Origin: Planctomycetota bacterium
GTDB taxonomy: Bacteria > Planctomycetota > UBA1135 > GCA-002748355
Length of the DNA stretch: 64,000 nucleotides
Direction: 5' to 3'
Assembly: GCA_027021385.1 (NCBI GenBank)
Contig: JALUUL010000086.1
Coordinates: 62,001-126,000, forward strand
A program made the position numbers and the translations under genes. Numbering within the stretch: position 1 is the first letter of the stretch; each line of letters opens with the position of its first letter. Below are positions 31,845 to 39,684 of this stretch, piece after piece. The notes under the pieces were generated by a model, which was given only the letters and a program-made list of their open reading frames with translations, did no database searches and was not told the origin of the DNA.

Positions 31845-32318
31845 ATGCCGAAGCCGTCGCTCCTCTTTCTCTGTCTTCCGCTCGGCCTTCTGACCTTCGC
31901 CTCCTGCGGGGGAGGGGAGGAGGCCCGCGCGGAGGCGGCCTTCCGGTCCTTCTGGGCCGCCCTGAAACGGCGGGACACGGGGGGAATGGAGCCCTACGTC
32001 ACGAAGAGGAGCCGCCCCTACCTCCGGTTCCTCCCCGCTCCCGAGGGGGGGAGGGACCCGATCCTCCTCGGAATCGAGCGGGAGGCCGGCCGGATCCGGC
32101 TCGAAGTCCGGGATCCCGGCGGGGAGGGCGGAACCGGCTCGGGGGCCTTCATCCTCCGCCGAGAGCGGGGGCTTTGGAAGGTCGACCTGATCGCGACCGC
32201 GGGCGAGGGGGCCAGGGAGGTGCCGCGATCCGGAAAGGGGGTCCGGGTCGTCCCGGCCGCCCTGCCGGCCTGGAGGCTCCGCGAAGCCGTGCGGGTTTTC
32301 GAGGCCTCCCGGCGCTAG
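31845..32318 (+). CDS. Predicted lipoprotein, unknown function
   Basis: 157 residues with a lipoprotein signal (LLFLCLPLGLLTFASC; likely lipid-attached Cys21). The rest may be a small alpha/beta domain (EAAFRSFWAALKRRDTGGMEPYV, LWKVDLIATAG), reminiscent of NTF2-like or DUF4878-like folds, but not firmly. The start has a weak ribosome site. A 25-codon ORF at 31816, preceded by GGAGG, overlaps its start in another frame. Divergent from glutaredoxin. Confidence 0.6.
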   Translation: MPKPSLLFLCLPLGLLTFASCGGGEEARAEAAFRSFWAALKRRDTGGMEPYVTKRSRPYLRFLPAPEGGRDPILLGIEREAGRIRLEVRDPGGEGGTGSGAFILRRERGLWKVDLIATAGEGAREVPRSGKGVRVVPAALPAWRLREAVRVFEASRR

Positions 32319-32331
32319 GAGCGTTCCGCCC

Positions 32332-33126
32332 TCAACTCTTCTCTCGTTCGAGGAGGTCGAGGAGGGCCTTCGCCCGGGTTTCAGGGTCCTCCATCCGGGC
32401 CGTCTCCTGGACGAAGCGGGAGAGGTCCGATCCCATACGCTTCAGGTCCTCCATCCTCCCCGAACCCGCCAGCCGTCCCCGGTCGAGAACGAGGACGCGG
32501 TCGGCCAGGTTCCCGACGACGGCGAGGAGATGCGAGCAGTAGAGGATCGAGCGTCCCGCCGAGGCCAGGCGGCGCAGGACCTCGACGAGGAGTTCCACCG
32601 AGGCGAGGTCCAGGCCGGAGAGGGGTTCGTCCAGGATCAGGATCTCGGGATCCGTGAGCAGGGCGGCGGCCAGGCAGACCTTCTGCTTCATCCCCCGGGA
32701 AAGGGCGTGGATCGGCCGGTCCCGAACCTCGGCCAGGTCCAGGAGTTCGAGAAGGCTCTCGCTCCTGGTCTCGCAAAGTTCCTCGGAGATCCCGTGGAGC
32801 CGGCCCTTCAAGGCAAGGGTCTCCCGGGGAGTCAGGACCTCGTAGAGGGGGGCGTTCTCGGGGACGTAGGCGAGCCTGCGCCGGGCCTCCGGCCGGTCCG
32901 GACCGGTCCTGAGTCCGAAGACCTTTGCCTCTCCCCCCTCGGGTTCCCGGAGCCCCGCGAGGCAGCGGACGGTCGAACTCTTGCCCGCTCCGTTGGGGCC
33001 GAGGAGAGCCAGGATCTCCCCCCGTTCGAGCCGGAAGCCGAGTCCGTCGACCGCGGGGCGTCCGCCGTAGCGGACGACGAGTCCCGTGACCTCGAGGGGG
33101 GGAGGGTTCCGGTCTTCCTTCGCCAT
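32332..33126 (-). CDS. ABC transporter ATP-binding protein (ABC-2/CcmA type)
   Basis: 264 residues. Walker A LLGPNGAGKSS, signature ALSRGMKQKV (LSGGQ-like, with Arg), Walker B ILILDEPLSGLD and an H-loop CSHL. The sequence resembles the COG1131 exporters that pair with ABC-2 permeases. No permease gene lies next to it; the neighbours are a lipoprotein gene and ispG, so partner and substrate are unknown. Cytoplasmic face of the inner membrane. Confidence 0.9.
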   Translation of the reverse strand: MAKEDRNPPPLEVTGLVVRYGGRPAVDGLGFRLERGEILALLGPNGAGKSSTVRCLAGLREPEGGEAKVFGLRTGPDRPEARRRLAYVPENAPLYEVLTPRETLALKGRLHGISEELCETRSESLLELLDLAEVRDRPIHALSRGMKQKVCLAAALLTDPEILILDEPLSGLDLASVELLVEVLRRLASAGRSILYCSHLLAVVGNLADRVLVLDRGRLAGSGRMEDLKRMGSDLSRFVQETARMEDPETRAKALLDLLEREKS

Positions 33127-33238
33127 GGGGCCATCCTGGGAGGCTCCCCGCCCCGGGTCAAAGGCGCCCTCTCCTCTTCTTGTGGCCGGGGATTTCCGGG
33201 GCTATGAACCCTTCCCCCTTCCTCGTTCTGGAGGCCCC

Positions 33239-34375
33239 TTGGAATCGATCGAACGAAGACCGACCCGGGTCGTGCGCATCGGCTCCGTGCCGATCGGCGG
33301 GAACCATCCGATCGCCGTGCAGACGATGACGACGACCCGGACCGAGGACATCGATGCGACCCTTGCCGAGATCCGGGAGCTGGAAGAGGCCGGGGCCGAG
33401 ATGATCCGGGTTGCCGTTCCCTTCGAGAAGAGCGCGAAGGCGCTCGTCGAGATCAAGAAGGCGATGCGCGTCCCCCTGATCGCGGACATCCACTTCGATT
33501 CCCGGATGGCCCTCCTCGCGATCGAGGCGGGCGTCGACAAGATCCGCCTGAATCCGGGGAACATCGGTCAGCGCAAGAGAGTGGAACGCGTCGTCGCGAT
33601 GGCGAAGGAGAGGGGCGTTCCGATGCGGATCGGGGTCAACTCCGGATCGGTCGAGAAGGAGTTCCTCGAGAAATACGGGAGTCCGACCCCGGAGGCGATG
33701 GTCGACAGCGCGGCCAAGCACGTGGCCCTCCTCGAGGAACTGGGTTTCGAAGACATCGTCGTCTCGCTCAAGTCGACCGATACCCTGGCGGCGGTCCGGG
33801 CCTACCGGCTCGCGAGCGCCCGCCTCCCCTATCCCCTCCATCTCGGGATCACCGAGGCGGGGAAACCGGGCTACGGCGAGATCAAGTCCGCGGCCGGGAT
33901 CGGGAGTCTCCTGCTCGACGGGATCGGGGACACGATCCGCGTCTCGCTCAGTGGTCCGAGCCGTCTCGAGGTCGAAGCCGGCTTTGCGATCCTGAAGGCC
34001 ACCGGGCGGAGGGTCACCGAACCCGAGGTCGTCGCCTGTCCGACCTGCGGCCGGATCGAGATCGACATGCTGCCCCTGGTCGCCGAGGTCGAGGCTTTCG
34101 CCAGGACGCTCGGGCCCCGGCCGGTCCGGATCTCGGTCCTCGGCTGCCCGGTCAACGGGCCGGGTGAGGCGAGGGAGGCGGATATCGGCCTCGCAGGGGG
34201 GAGGGGGATGGGATTCCTCTATCGCCGCGGCGTCCAGGTTCGGAAGGTCCCCGAGGGGGAGATGCTGGCCGCCTTGAAGGAGGAGGTCTTGCGTTTCCTC
34301 GAGGAGGAAGGCGGAACGGCCGGGAGCCCGGCTTCCGCGGGGAGGGCGGCTGAGGACCGGGGAGGGCTCCGATGA
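33239..34375 (+). CDS. ispG: 4-hydroxy-3-methylbut-2-enyl diphosphate synthase (IspG/GcpE)
   Basis: MEP pathway enzyme using a [4Fe-4S] cluster. I choose TTG 33239, 4 bases after GGAGG, giving 378 residues. Cluster-binding segments are CPTCGRIEID (two Cys) and CPVNGPGEA (third Cys), with the adjacent Glu of NGPGE also conserved. ADIHFDSRMA, NPGNIG and LHLGITEAG are family motifs. Overlaps the queD start by ATGA. The other MEP gene in the window, dxs, is 28 kb away. Confidence 0.94.
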   Translation: MESIERRPTRVVRIGSVPIGGNHPIAVQTMTTTRTEDIDATLAEIRELEEAGAEMIRVAVPFEKSAKALVEIKKAMRVPLIADIHFDSRMALLAIEAGVDKIRLNPGNIGQRKRVERVVAMAKERGVPMRIGVNSGSVEKEFLEKYGSPTPEAMVDSAAKHVALLEELGFEDIVVSLKSTDTLAAVRAYRLASARLPYPLHLGITEAGKPGYGEIKSAAGIGSLLLDGIGDTIRVSLSGPSRLEVEAGFAILKATGRRVTEPEVVACPTCGRIEIDMLPLVAEVEAFARTLGPRPVRISVLGCPVNGPGEAREADIGLAGGRGMGFLYRRGVQVRKVPEGEMLAALKEEVLRFLEEEGGTAGSPASAGRAAEDRGGLR

Positions 34376-34761
34376 AGCCCGTTCTGCTCGTCACGAAGGA
34401 GTTCACCTTCGATGCGGCCCACCAGCTCCCGAACTACGACGGGAAGTGCGAGCGCCTTCACGGACATACCTGGAGACTCCAGGTGACGGTTCGGGCCGAG
34501 GTCGATCCCGCCGATGGGATCGCCTTCGACTTCGTCGAACTGAAGCGGGTCGTCGGGGACCGGGTGGTCTCCGAACTGGATCACGCCTACTTGAATGATC
34601 TCCTCCCTCATCCGAGCGCCGAGAACCTCTGCCTCTGGGTCTGGAACCGCTGCCGTGATCTTCCCCTCCACGAGGTCCGCTGCTGGGAGACTCCGACGAG
34701 TTTCGCGACCCTTCGGGCCGATCTTCAGGAAGGCGGGGAGATCCCGCCGTTCGAAACCTGA
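34372..34761 (+). CDS. queD: 6-carboxytetrahydropterin synthase (QueD/PTPS family)
   Basis: 129 residues. The Zn site has His in FDAAHQL and in HGHTW; the catalytic Cys is in GKCERLHGH, and Glu in CWETPTS binds the pterin. This Cys-x3-HGH layout is typical of QueD, which makes the queuosine/7-deazaguanine precursor. No other que genes are in the window. Coupled to ispG; its 3' end overlaps the convergent glycosyltransferase by 37 bases. Confidence 0.9.
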   Translation: MKPVLLVTKEFTFDAAHQLPNYDGKCERLHGHTWRLQVTVRAEVDPADGIAFDFVELKRVVGDRVVSELDHAYLNDLLPHPSAENLCLWVWNRCRDLPLHEVRCWETPTSFATLRADLQEGGEIPPFET

Positions 34762-35999
34762 GGCGGCGGCCCGGCCCGCGCCCCGGACGGAAGGAGCCCG
34801 AGTTTTCGGTCGAGCCCCTCGAGAATCCGGTCCCAGTCGTAGTTGCGTTCTACGCAGGCCCTGGCCCGCTTGCCGACTTCCTCGGCCCATGCCGGCCGTT
34901 CGAGGAGTCCGGTCAGGGTTTCGACGATCCGGGACGGTTCGTCGGCGACGAGGAGTTCCGCTCCCGGCTCCGCCCGGATCCCCTCGTGGGCCTTGGTCGT
35001 GCAGACGACCGGGAGGCCCGAGGCCATGGCCTCGAGCACCTTGTTTTGGATCCCGCGGGCGAGCCTGAGGGGGACGACGGCCGCGCAGGCCTTCTGGAAC
35101 CACGGCGGGGTCTCGGGGACGCCGCCGGTGACCACGACGCCGGGGAGATCCCCGAGCCTCCGGACCTCGGGGGTCGGGTTCCTCCCTACGATCGTGAAGC
35201 TGGCGTCGGGGACGCGCTCCCGCAGGGCCGGCCAACACTCCCGGACGAAGAAGAGGACGCCGTCCACGTTCGGCAGGTAGTCCATGACGCCCGTGAAGAT
35301 CAGGCGTCCGGGGACCTTCTCCTCCGGAGGGCCGGGCCGGAAATGTTCGAGGTCCACGCCGTTCGGGAGGACGGACACGGGGATGTCGGGGATCCGCTTC
35401 CGGAAGAGTTTGGCCTCGACCGGGCTGACGACAAGGTTGAGGTCCATCGCCGCCGCGAGGCGTCGCTCGAAGCGCAGCATCAGCCTCGCCTCCCGTCCAT
35501 AGACGAAGCGTCCGGCGGGTCCGGAGTTGCGGGCGTATTGGGCCCACTTGTCCGAATCGAGTTCCGCGAAGTGCATGACCTTCGGGACTCCTTCGAGTTC
35601 CGAGGCGAGCCCTAGGAGGTAGGCCCCCATCGAGGAGGAGTAGGCCAGACAGAGGTCGGGCCGGCGGTCCCGGAGGGAGTCGCGGAGACTCCGCAGGAGG
35701 CGCCGGTCCCCGAAATAGCCGAGAGTCAGCGGGCGTCCTCGCAGGAACTCCTTCAGGCAGGAGATTTTCCGCCCGCGGGGGGAGAGGCCGGGAGCCAGGA
35801 CCTCGCAACCCAGCGCATGCAGGCGCCGGAGCCCCTCCAGATCCTCGGGTCCCCAGAGGAAGGAGCCGATCCGGAGCCGGGCTCCGAGGCCGAGGAAATG
35901 GCGGCAGAGGTTCCAGGTCGTGATCCTGTCCCCCCGGTCGGGGGGGAAGGGGAGCCTCTGGGCCAGTAGGAGGACGTCGGGACCGAATCCGTCGGACAT
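34725..35999 (-). CDS. Glycosyltransferase, GT4-like (TIGR03087-type)
   Basis: 424 residues from the ATG complementary to 35997-35999. GT-B fold. The N-terminal domain begins DVLLLAQRLPFPPDRGDRITTWN; the C-terminal domain has IFTGVMDYLPNVDGVLFF, NPTPEV, PLRLARGIQNKVLEAMASGLPVV and TTKAHEGI. The pattern 'PYPPDRGDRITTWNL' matches sugar transferases linked to exosortase/PEP-CTERM systems, from memory. The substrate is unknown; exopolysaccharide or surface glycan assembly is likely given the flippase and GT2 genes nearby. Confidence 0.85.
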   Translation of the reverse strand: MSDGFGPDVLLLAQRLPFPPDRGDRITTWNLCRHFLGLGARLRIGSFLWGPEDLEGLRRLHALGCEVLAPGLSPRGRKISCLKEFLRGRPLTLGYFGDRRLLRSLRDSLRDRRPDLCLAYSSSMGAYLLGLASELEGVPKVMHFAELDSDKWAQYARNSGPAGRFVYGREARLMLRFERRLAAAMDLNLVVSPVEAKLFRKRIPDIPVSVLPNGVDLEHFRPGPPEEKVPGRLIFTGVMDYLPNVDGVLFFVRECWPALRERVPDASFTIVGRNPTPEVRRLGDLPGVVVTGGVPETPPWFQKACAAVVPLRLARGIQNKVLEAMASGLPVVCTTKAHEGIRAEPGAELLVADEPSRIVETLTGLLERPAWAEEVGKRARACVERNYDWDRILEGLDRKLGLLPSGARAGPPPQVSNGGISPPS

Positions 36000-36232
36000 C
36001 CGCAACAGCCTAACCGCCGCCCCCGGCCCGGACCCGGGGGAATGCGGGCGGGGGCGGGAGCGCCCCGGCCGGCGGACCCCCGTGGTCGGGGAGCGGGGCT
36101 TCAGGTCGGAGAGGAATGCGGCCGATGAACTCCTCAAGATCCCGGCCCGTCCGGTTCGTCTCCGGGGGAATGTCGTTTCCAGGGGACGGGCGGATGCTGC
36201 GCGGCCCGGGCAGACAGGAGGCGAGTGCTCCC

Positions 36233-37111
36233 ATGAGTTCGACCGACCAATCGATGACCCCCAGCATCCTGGACCTGATCAACCGGACGCTGGAGCTGCC
36301 GACCCTCCCCGACGTCCTCGTGAAGTTGAACGAGGTAATGAACGACCCCGAGAGTTCGGCCGAGGAGGTCGCGAACGTCATCAGCCTGGATCCGGCCGTT
36401 TCGACGAACATCCTGCGCATCGTCAACTCCGCCTACTACGGGCTCCAGGTCCGGGTCGGTTCCGTCAACCTCGCGGTCTCGATCATGGGTTTCAACATGA
36501 CCCGAAAGGTCGCGTTGAAGGCGGCCGTCTTCAGCGTCTTCGCGAAGAAAAGCAACAAGAAGGTTCCCAACTTCGATCCGAACACCTTCTGGCAGCATTC
36601 GATCTATACCGGGATCCTGGCCCGCACGATCGGGCATTCCAGCCAGAAGTTCACGGGGCTCCATCCTGAGGATCTCTACATCTGCGGGCTCCTGCACGAC
36701 ATCGGCAAGATCATCCTCGTCGAGAACGCCCCTGAGAATTTCAATGAGATCCTGAGAGTCGGCCTCGAAGAGAATCGGAACCTCCTCGAGCTCGAACAGG
36801 AGATCCTGGGGTTCACCCACGCGGACGTGGGATCCGTCCTCGCGATCAAGTGGTTCCTGCCGGAGGATCTGACGATCGCGATCCGATACCACCATTGCCC
36901 GGACCGCGATCCGTTCAACAAGACCCTCTCCTCCCTCGTGGCCCTCTCGGACGCCCTCGCTGCGAAGAACGGGAAGCCCGCCCTGTCGAAGGCCCGTTAC
37001 GAGGACCCGGATCCCGAACTCTACGAGATCGTGGGGGTCCAAGAGGAGGACCTCGGAGCCCTTATCGAGAAAGCGAACGAAGAATACGCCCGTTCCGAGA
37101 TCGGCTGGTAG
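36233..37111 (+). CDS. HDOD-domain signalling protein
   Basis: 292 residues from ATG 36233, with AGGAGG about 11 bases upstream; an in-frame ATG at 36116 lacks support. The HDOD signature is clear: LPTLPDVLVKLNEVMNDP, VISLDPAVSTNILRIVNSAYYG, GFNMTRKVALKAAVFSVF, FWQHSIYTGILARTIG, ICGLLHDIGKIIL and IRYHHCPDRD. HDOD domains lack the full HD catalytic site in most members and act as scaffolds or regulators; here the HD pair in LLHDIGK remains, so phosphodiesterase-like activity cannot be excluded. Confidence 0.9.
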   Translation: MSSTDQSMTPSILDLINRTLELPTLPDVLVKLNEVMNDPESSAEEVANVISLDPAVSTNILRIVNSAYYGLQVRVGSVNLAVSIMGFNMTRKVALKAAVFSVFAKKSNKKVPNFDPNTFWQHSIYTGILARTIGHSSQKFTGLHPEDLYICGLLHDIGKIILVENAPENFNEILRVGLEENRNLLELEQEILGFTHADVGSVLAIKWFLPEDLTIAIRYHHCPDRDPFNKTLSSLVALSDALAAKNGKPALSKARYEDPDPELYEIVGVQEEDLGALIEKANEEYARSEIGW

Positions 37112-37163
37112 GCTGGCCGCGGGCTCCTCTTCCCCGGGGCCCGAATTCCCTCCGGGTTGACCG

Positions 37164-38594
37164 TTGCGTTTCTCGACCTCCTTCCTGATCACTCTCCTCA
37201 GCAACCTCGCGATCGTCCTCCTGGACAAGGGGGCGGGACTGGTCATCCTGTGGATCCTGAAGGATGCCCCGGCGGAGAAGGGTTCGCTCGATCTGCTCTC
37301 GACCTTCCCCTTCATCCTGATGGCCGTCTCGAATCTCGGGCTCGCCGCCTCCGCGATCTATTTCGTCCGGCGCGGGGAGGCCTCGATCCGGGAGGCGGGG
37401 GAGACGACCACACTCGTCGCGATCCTTTGGGGAGGGGGGTTGGCGCTCCTGGCGGTCCTCGTCGTTCACTTGTACGCCATGTCTCTCGGGACCGAGACAC
37501 CGTTCGGCCTCCTCCTGCCGCTCGCGTTGACGACACCTTTCATGCTGATCGTCAGCTACCGCAATTCCCTGCAGCTCGTTCTCGGCAGGATCCACGCCTA
37601 CAACCTGATCCACCTCATTCCGAGCCTGGCCTACTTGCCGGCCTTCCTCTGCGTCTACTACTTCCTCGCCGAACGCCGTTCCGCCGTCTCCGTCGTCTGG
37701 GCCCGTTTTCTTCCCGCCGTCTTTCTGGCCTTCCTGATCGTTTGGCTGCTCCGCCGCGAGATCCCGATCCGACCCGCCTGGCATCCGAGGTTCTTCCGGA
37801 AGGCCCTGGCCTTCGGCTGGAAGGCGAACCTGAACTCGACGCTGACCTACCTGAACCACCGGGTCGACCTCTACCTCGTCAGGTTGCTCTACCTTCCAGG
37901 GACGGGGCTCCTCCTCCAGGGGATCCTGACTGCCCTTGTTCTCGGTCTCCCGGCGGACGGCATGGCGCTCGCCACCGAGCACGTTCGGGCCGAGGTCGCG
38001 TTCTACAGCCTCGCCGTGACCCTGGCCGAGCTGATCTGGTACGTTCCCGACGCCCTCCGCGACCTCCTGTTCACGAAGGTGGCGGGGCTCGACCCCGACC
38101 GGGCCAGGCGTTTTACGCCTGCCGTCTGCCGGAACACGCTCTGGGTATGTTTCGCGGGAGCGGCGGTGGTCTGGCTCGTCCATGATTCCTTCCTGGGCCT
38201 GCTCCTCGGGGAAAGCTGGGAGCGGACCTGGGCCCCGCGGGTTTCCCCGGCCCTCCTCTACCTGCTTCCGGGGACCCTCTTCTTCACGGTCGCGAAGGTG
38301 CTCCAAGCGGACCTGGCCGGGAGGGGGAGGATCAAGACCTGCATCCTGCTTGGCGGCATCGTTCTCGCCAGCATGACCCTCTTCGACCTCCTCTGGGTTC
38401 CGGAACACGGCGCCGCGGGGGCGGCCCTGGCCTCGAGCCTTGCCTACGGACTCTCCGCCGTGGCGACCCTCGCGGCCTACATCCGCAACACCGGGGCAGG
38501 GCTTTGCGAACTCCTGATTCCGAGGCGGGAGGACCTGGCGGAGTACCGTGGCATCCTGAAGCGGATGTTCGGCATCAAGGAGGCCTTCGAATGA
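37164..38594 (+). CDS. Polysaccharide flippase (MATE/Wzx-like)
   Basis: 476 residues, predicted start TTG 37164; the start is weak. About 12-14 hydrophobic helices are spread through the protein, with short charged loops (for example YRNSLQLVLGRIHAYNLIHL and LNHRVDLYLVRLLYLPG). This is typical of the PST/MATE lipid-linked oligosaccharide flippases. Overlaps the GT2 gene by ATGA, so it probably exports the glycan that enzyme helps build. Confidence 0.82.
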   Translation: MRFSTSFLITLLSNLAIVLLDKGAGLVILWILKDAPAEKGSLDLLSTFPFILMAVSNLGLAASAIYFVRRGEASIREAGETTTLVAILWGGGLALLAVLVVHLYAMSLGTETPFGLLLPLALTTPFMLIVSYRNSLQLVLGRIHAYNLIHLIPSLAYLPAFLCVYYFLAERRSAVSVVWARFLPAVFLAFLIVWLLRREIPIRPAWHPRFFRKALAFGWKANLNSTLTYLNHRVDLYLVRLLYLPGTGLLLQGILTALVLGLPADGMALATEHVRAEVAFYSLAVTLAELIWYVPDALRDLLFTKVAGLDPDRARRFTPAVCRNTLWVCFAGAAVVWLVHDSFLGLLLGESWERTWAPRVSPALLYLLPGTLFFTVAKVLQADLAGRGRIKTCILLGGIVLASMTLFDLLWVPEHGAAGAALASSLAYGLSAVATLAAYIRNTGAGLCELLIPRREDLAEYRGILKRMFGIKEAFE

Positions 38595-39529
38595 GCCGTC
38601 GGGCTCCGGTGGCCGCCGTCCTTCCGGCGTGGCGATCCCGGCCCTGGATCCGGGAGGCCTTGGGGAGCGTGTTCGCGCAGGTTCTGCCCCCGGCGGAGAT
38701 CGTCGTCGTCGACGACGGATCGGACGACGGGCTCGAGGAGGAGATCGAGGATCTCCTGGACCGGATCCTCTTCCTGCGACAGGAGAACCGAGGGCCGGGC
38801 GCAGCTCGGAACCTCGCGGTCGCGATGACCTCGAGTCCCTTCCTCGCTTTCCTGGACGCGGATGATCTCTGGGAACCCGAGAGGCTTGCGGTCCAGGTCC
38901 CCCTTCTCGAGGCCGATCCCGCGCGGGTCCTCGTCTGCTCGGACGCCTGGGAGTTCGGCGAGGGCCGGGAACTCCGTCGCTGGAGCCGCTCCGGAGGGCG
39001 GAGGAGTCCGCCGGCCCTGGATCTCGAGGGTTTGCTCCGGGGGAACGGGATCGCGACTCTGACCGTCCTCTGTCGCCGCGAGGCCTTCGAGCGGGCGGGA
39101 GGCTTCGACGAGGATCGCGGTCTTCTCGCGGTCGAGGATTACGATCTCTGGTTGCGCATGAGCGAACTCGGGGGGTTCCTCTACGTGGACCGTCCCCTCG
39201 CCCGATATCGGCGCCGGCCCTCCAGCCTTTCGGGGGCGCGGAGATTCCGAGAAGGCGTCCGCCTCGTCCTCGAGAAGTTCCGCCGCCGCTCGGAAAGGGC
39301 CGTGGAACTCCGTCACCTCCTGGCCCGCCGCGAGGCCCTTCTTTGGCTCGACGAAGCCAGGGAAATCCAGGATGCGGGTCAGTTCCGAGCGAGTCTCAAG
39401 CCGATACGGAGGGCGTGGTCTCTCGCGCCCGGCGCGCCCGAAACCTGGCGGACCTTTTTCCGCGGGCTCATGCTCGGGATCTCCGGTCTGCGCCCGGGCG
39501 CTCGGGCGCGGGATTCCGGGTCGGCTTGA
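38591..39529 (+). CDS. Glycosyltransferase family 2
   Basis: 312 residues with GT-A fold. Nucleotide-sugar motifs IVVVDDGSDDG, ENRGPGAARNLAV and the DXD-type FLDADDLWEP are near the N-terminus; GGFDEDRGLLAVEDYDLWLRM marks the acceptor/base region. Soluble, peripheral; coupled to the flippase. The donor sugar is unknown. The C-terminal ~70 residues are an Arg/Leu-rich helical tail. Confidence 0.9.
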   Translation: MSRRAPVAAVLPAWRSRPWIREALGSVFAQVLPPAEIVVVDDGSDDGLEEEIEDLLDRILFLRQENRGPGAARNLAVAMTSSPFLAFLDADDLWEPERLAVQVPLLEADPARVLVCSDAWEFGEGRELRRWSRSGGRRSPPALDLEGLLRGNGIATLTVLCRREAFERAGGFDEDRGLLAVEDYDLWLRMSELGGFLYVDRPLARYRRRPSSLSGARRFREGVRLVLEKFRRRSERAVELRHLLARREALLWLDEAREIQDAGQFRASLKPIRRAWSLAPGAPETWRTFFRGLMLGISGLRPGARARDSGSA

Positions 39530-39555
39530 CTTCCCGATCCGGCTGCACCTAGGAT
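39526..39555 (+). promoter_or_regulatory. Sigma-70-type promoter for topA
   Basis: TTGACT, an 18-base spacer and TAGGAT, overlapping the stop codon of the GT2 gene and about 130 bases before the topA ATG. The long leader of about 120 bases holds no ORF I can support. Confidence 0.5.
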
Positions 39556-39684
39556 CCGCCGGCTTCCCGGGAGCTCGGTCGCCGGGCCGGAGCCCCCCGA
39601 ACCCCCGGTCCCCGGGACGGGCCGAGATCAAGGAGCCGGTCGGATGGCCCTCGGGCTGCGCCGGATCGCATCCCCCTCGAATTC

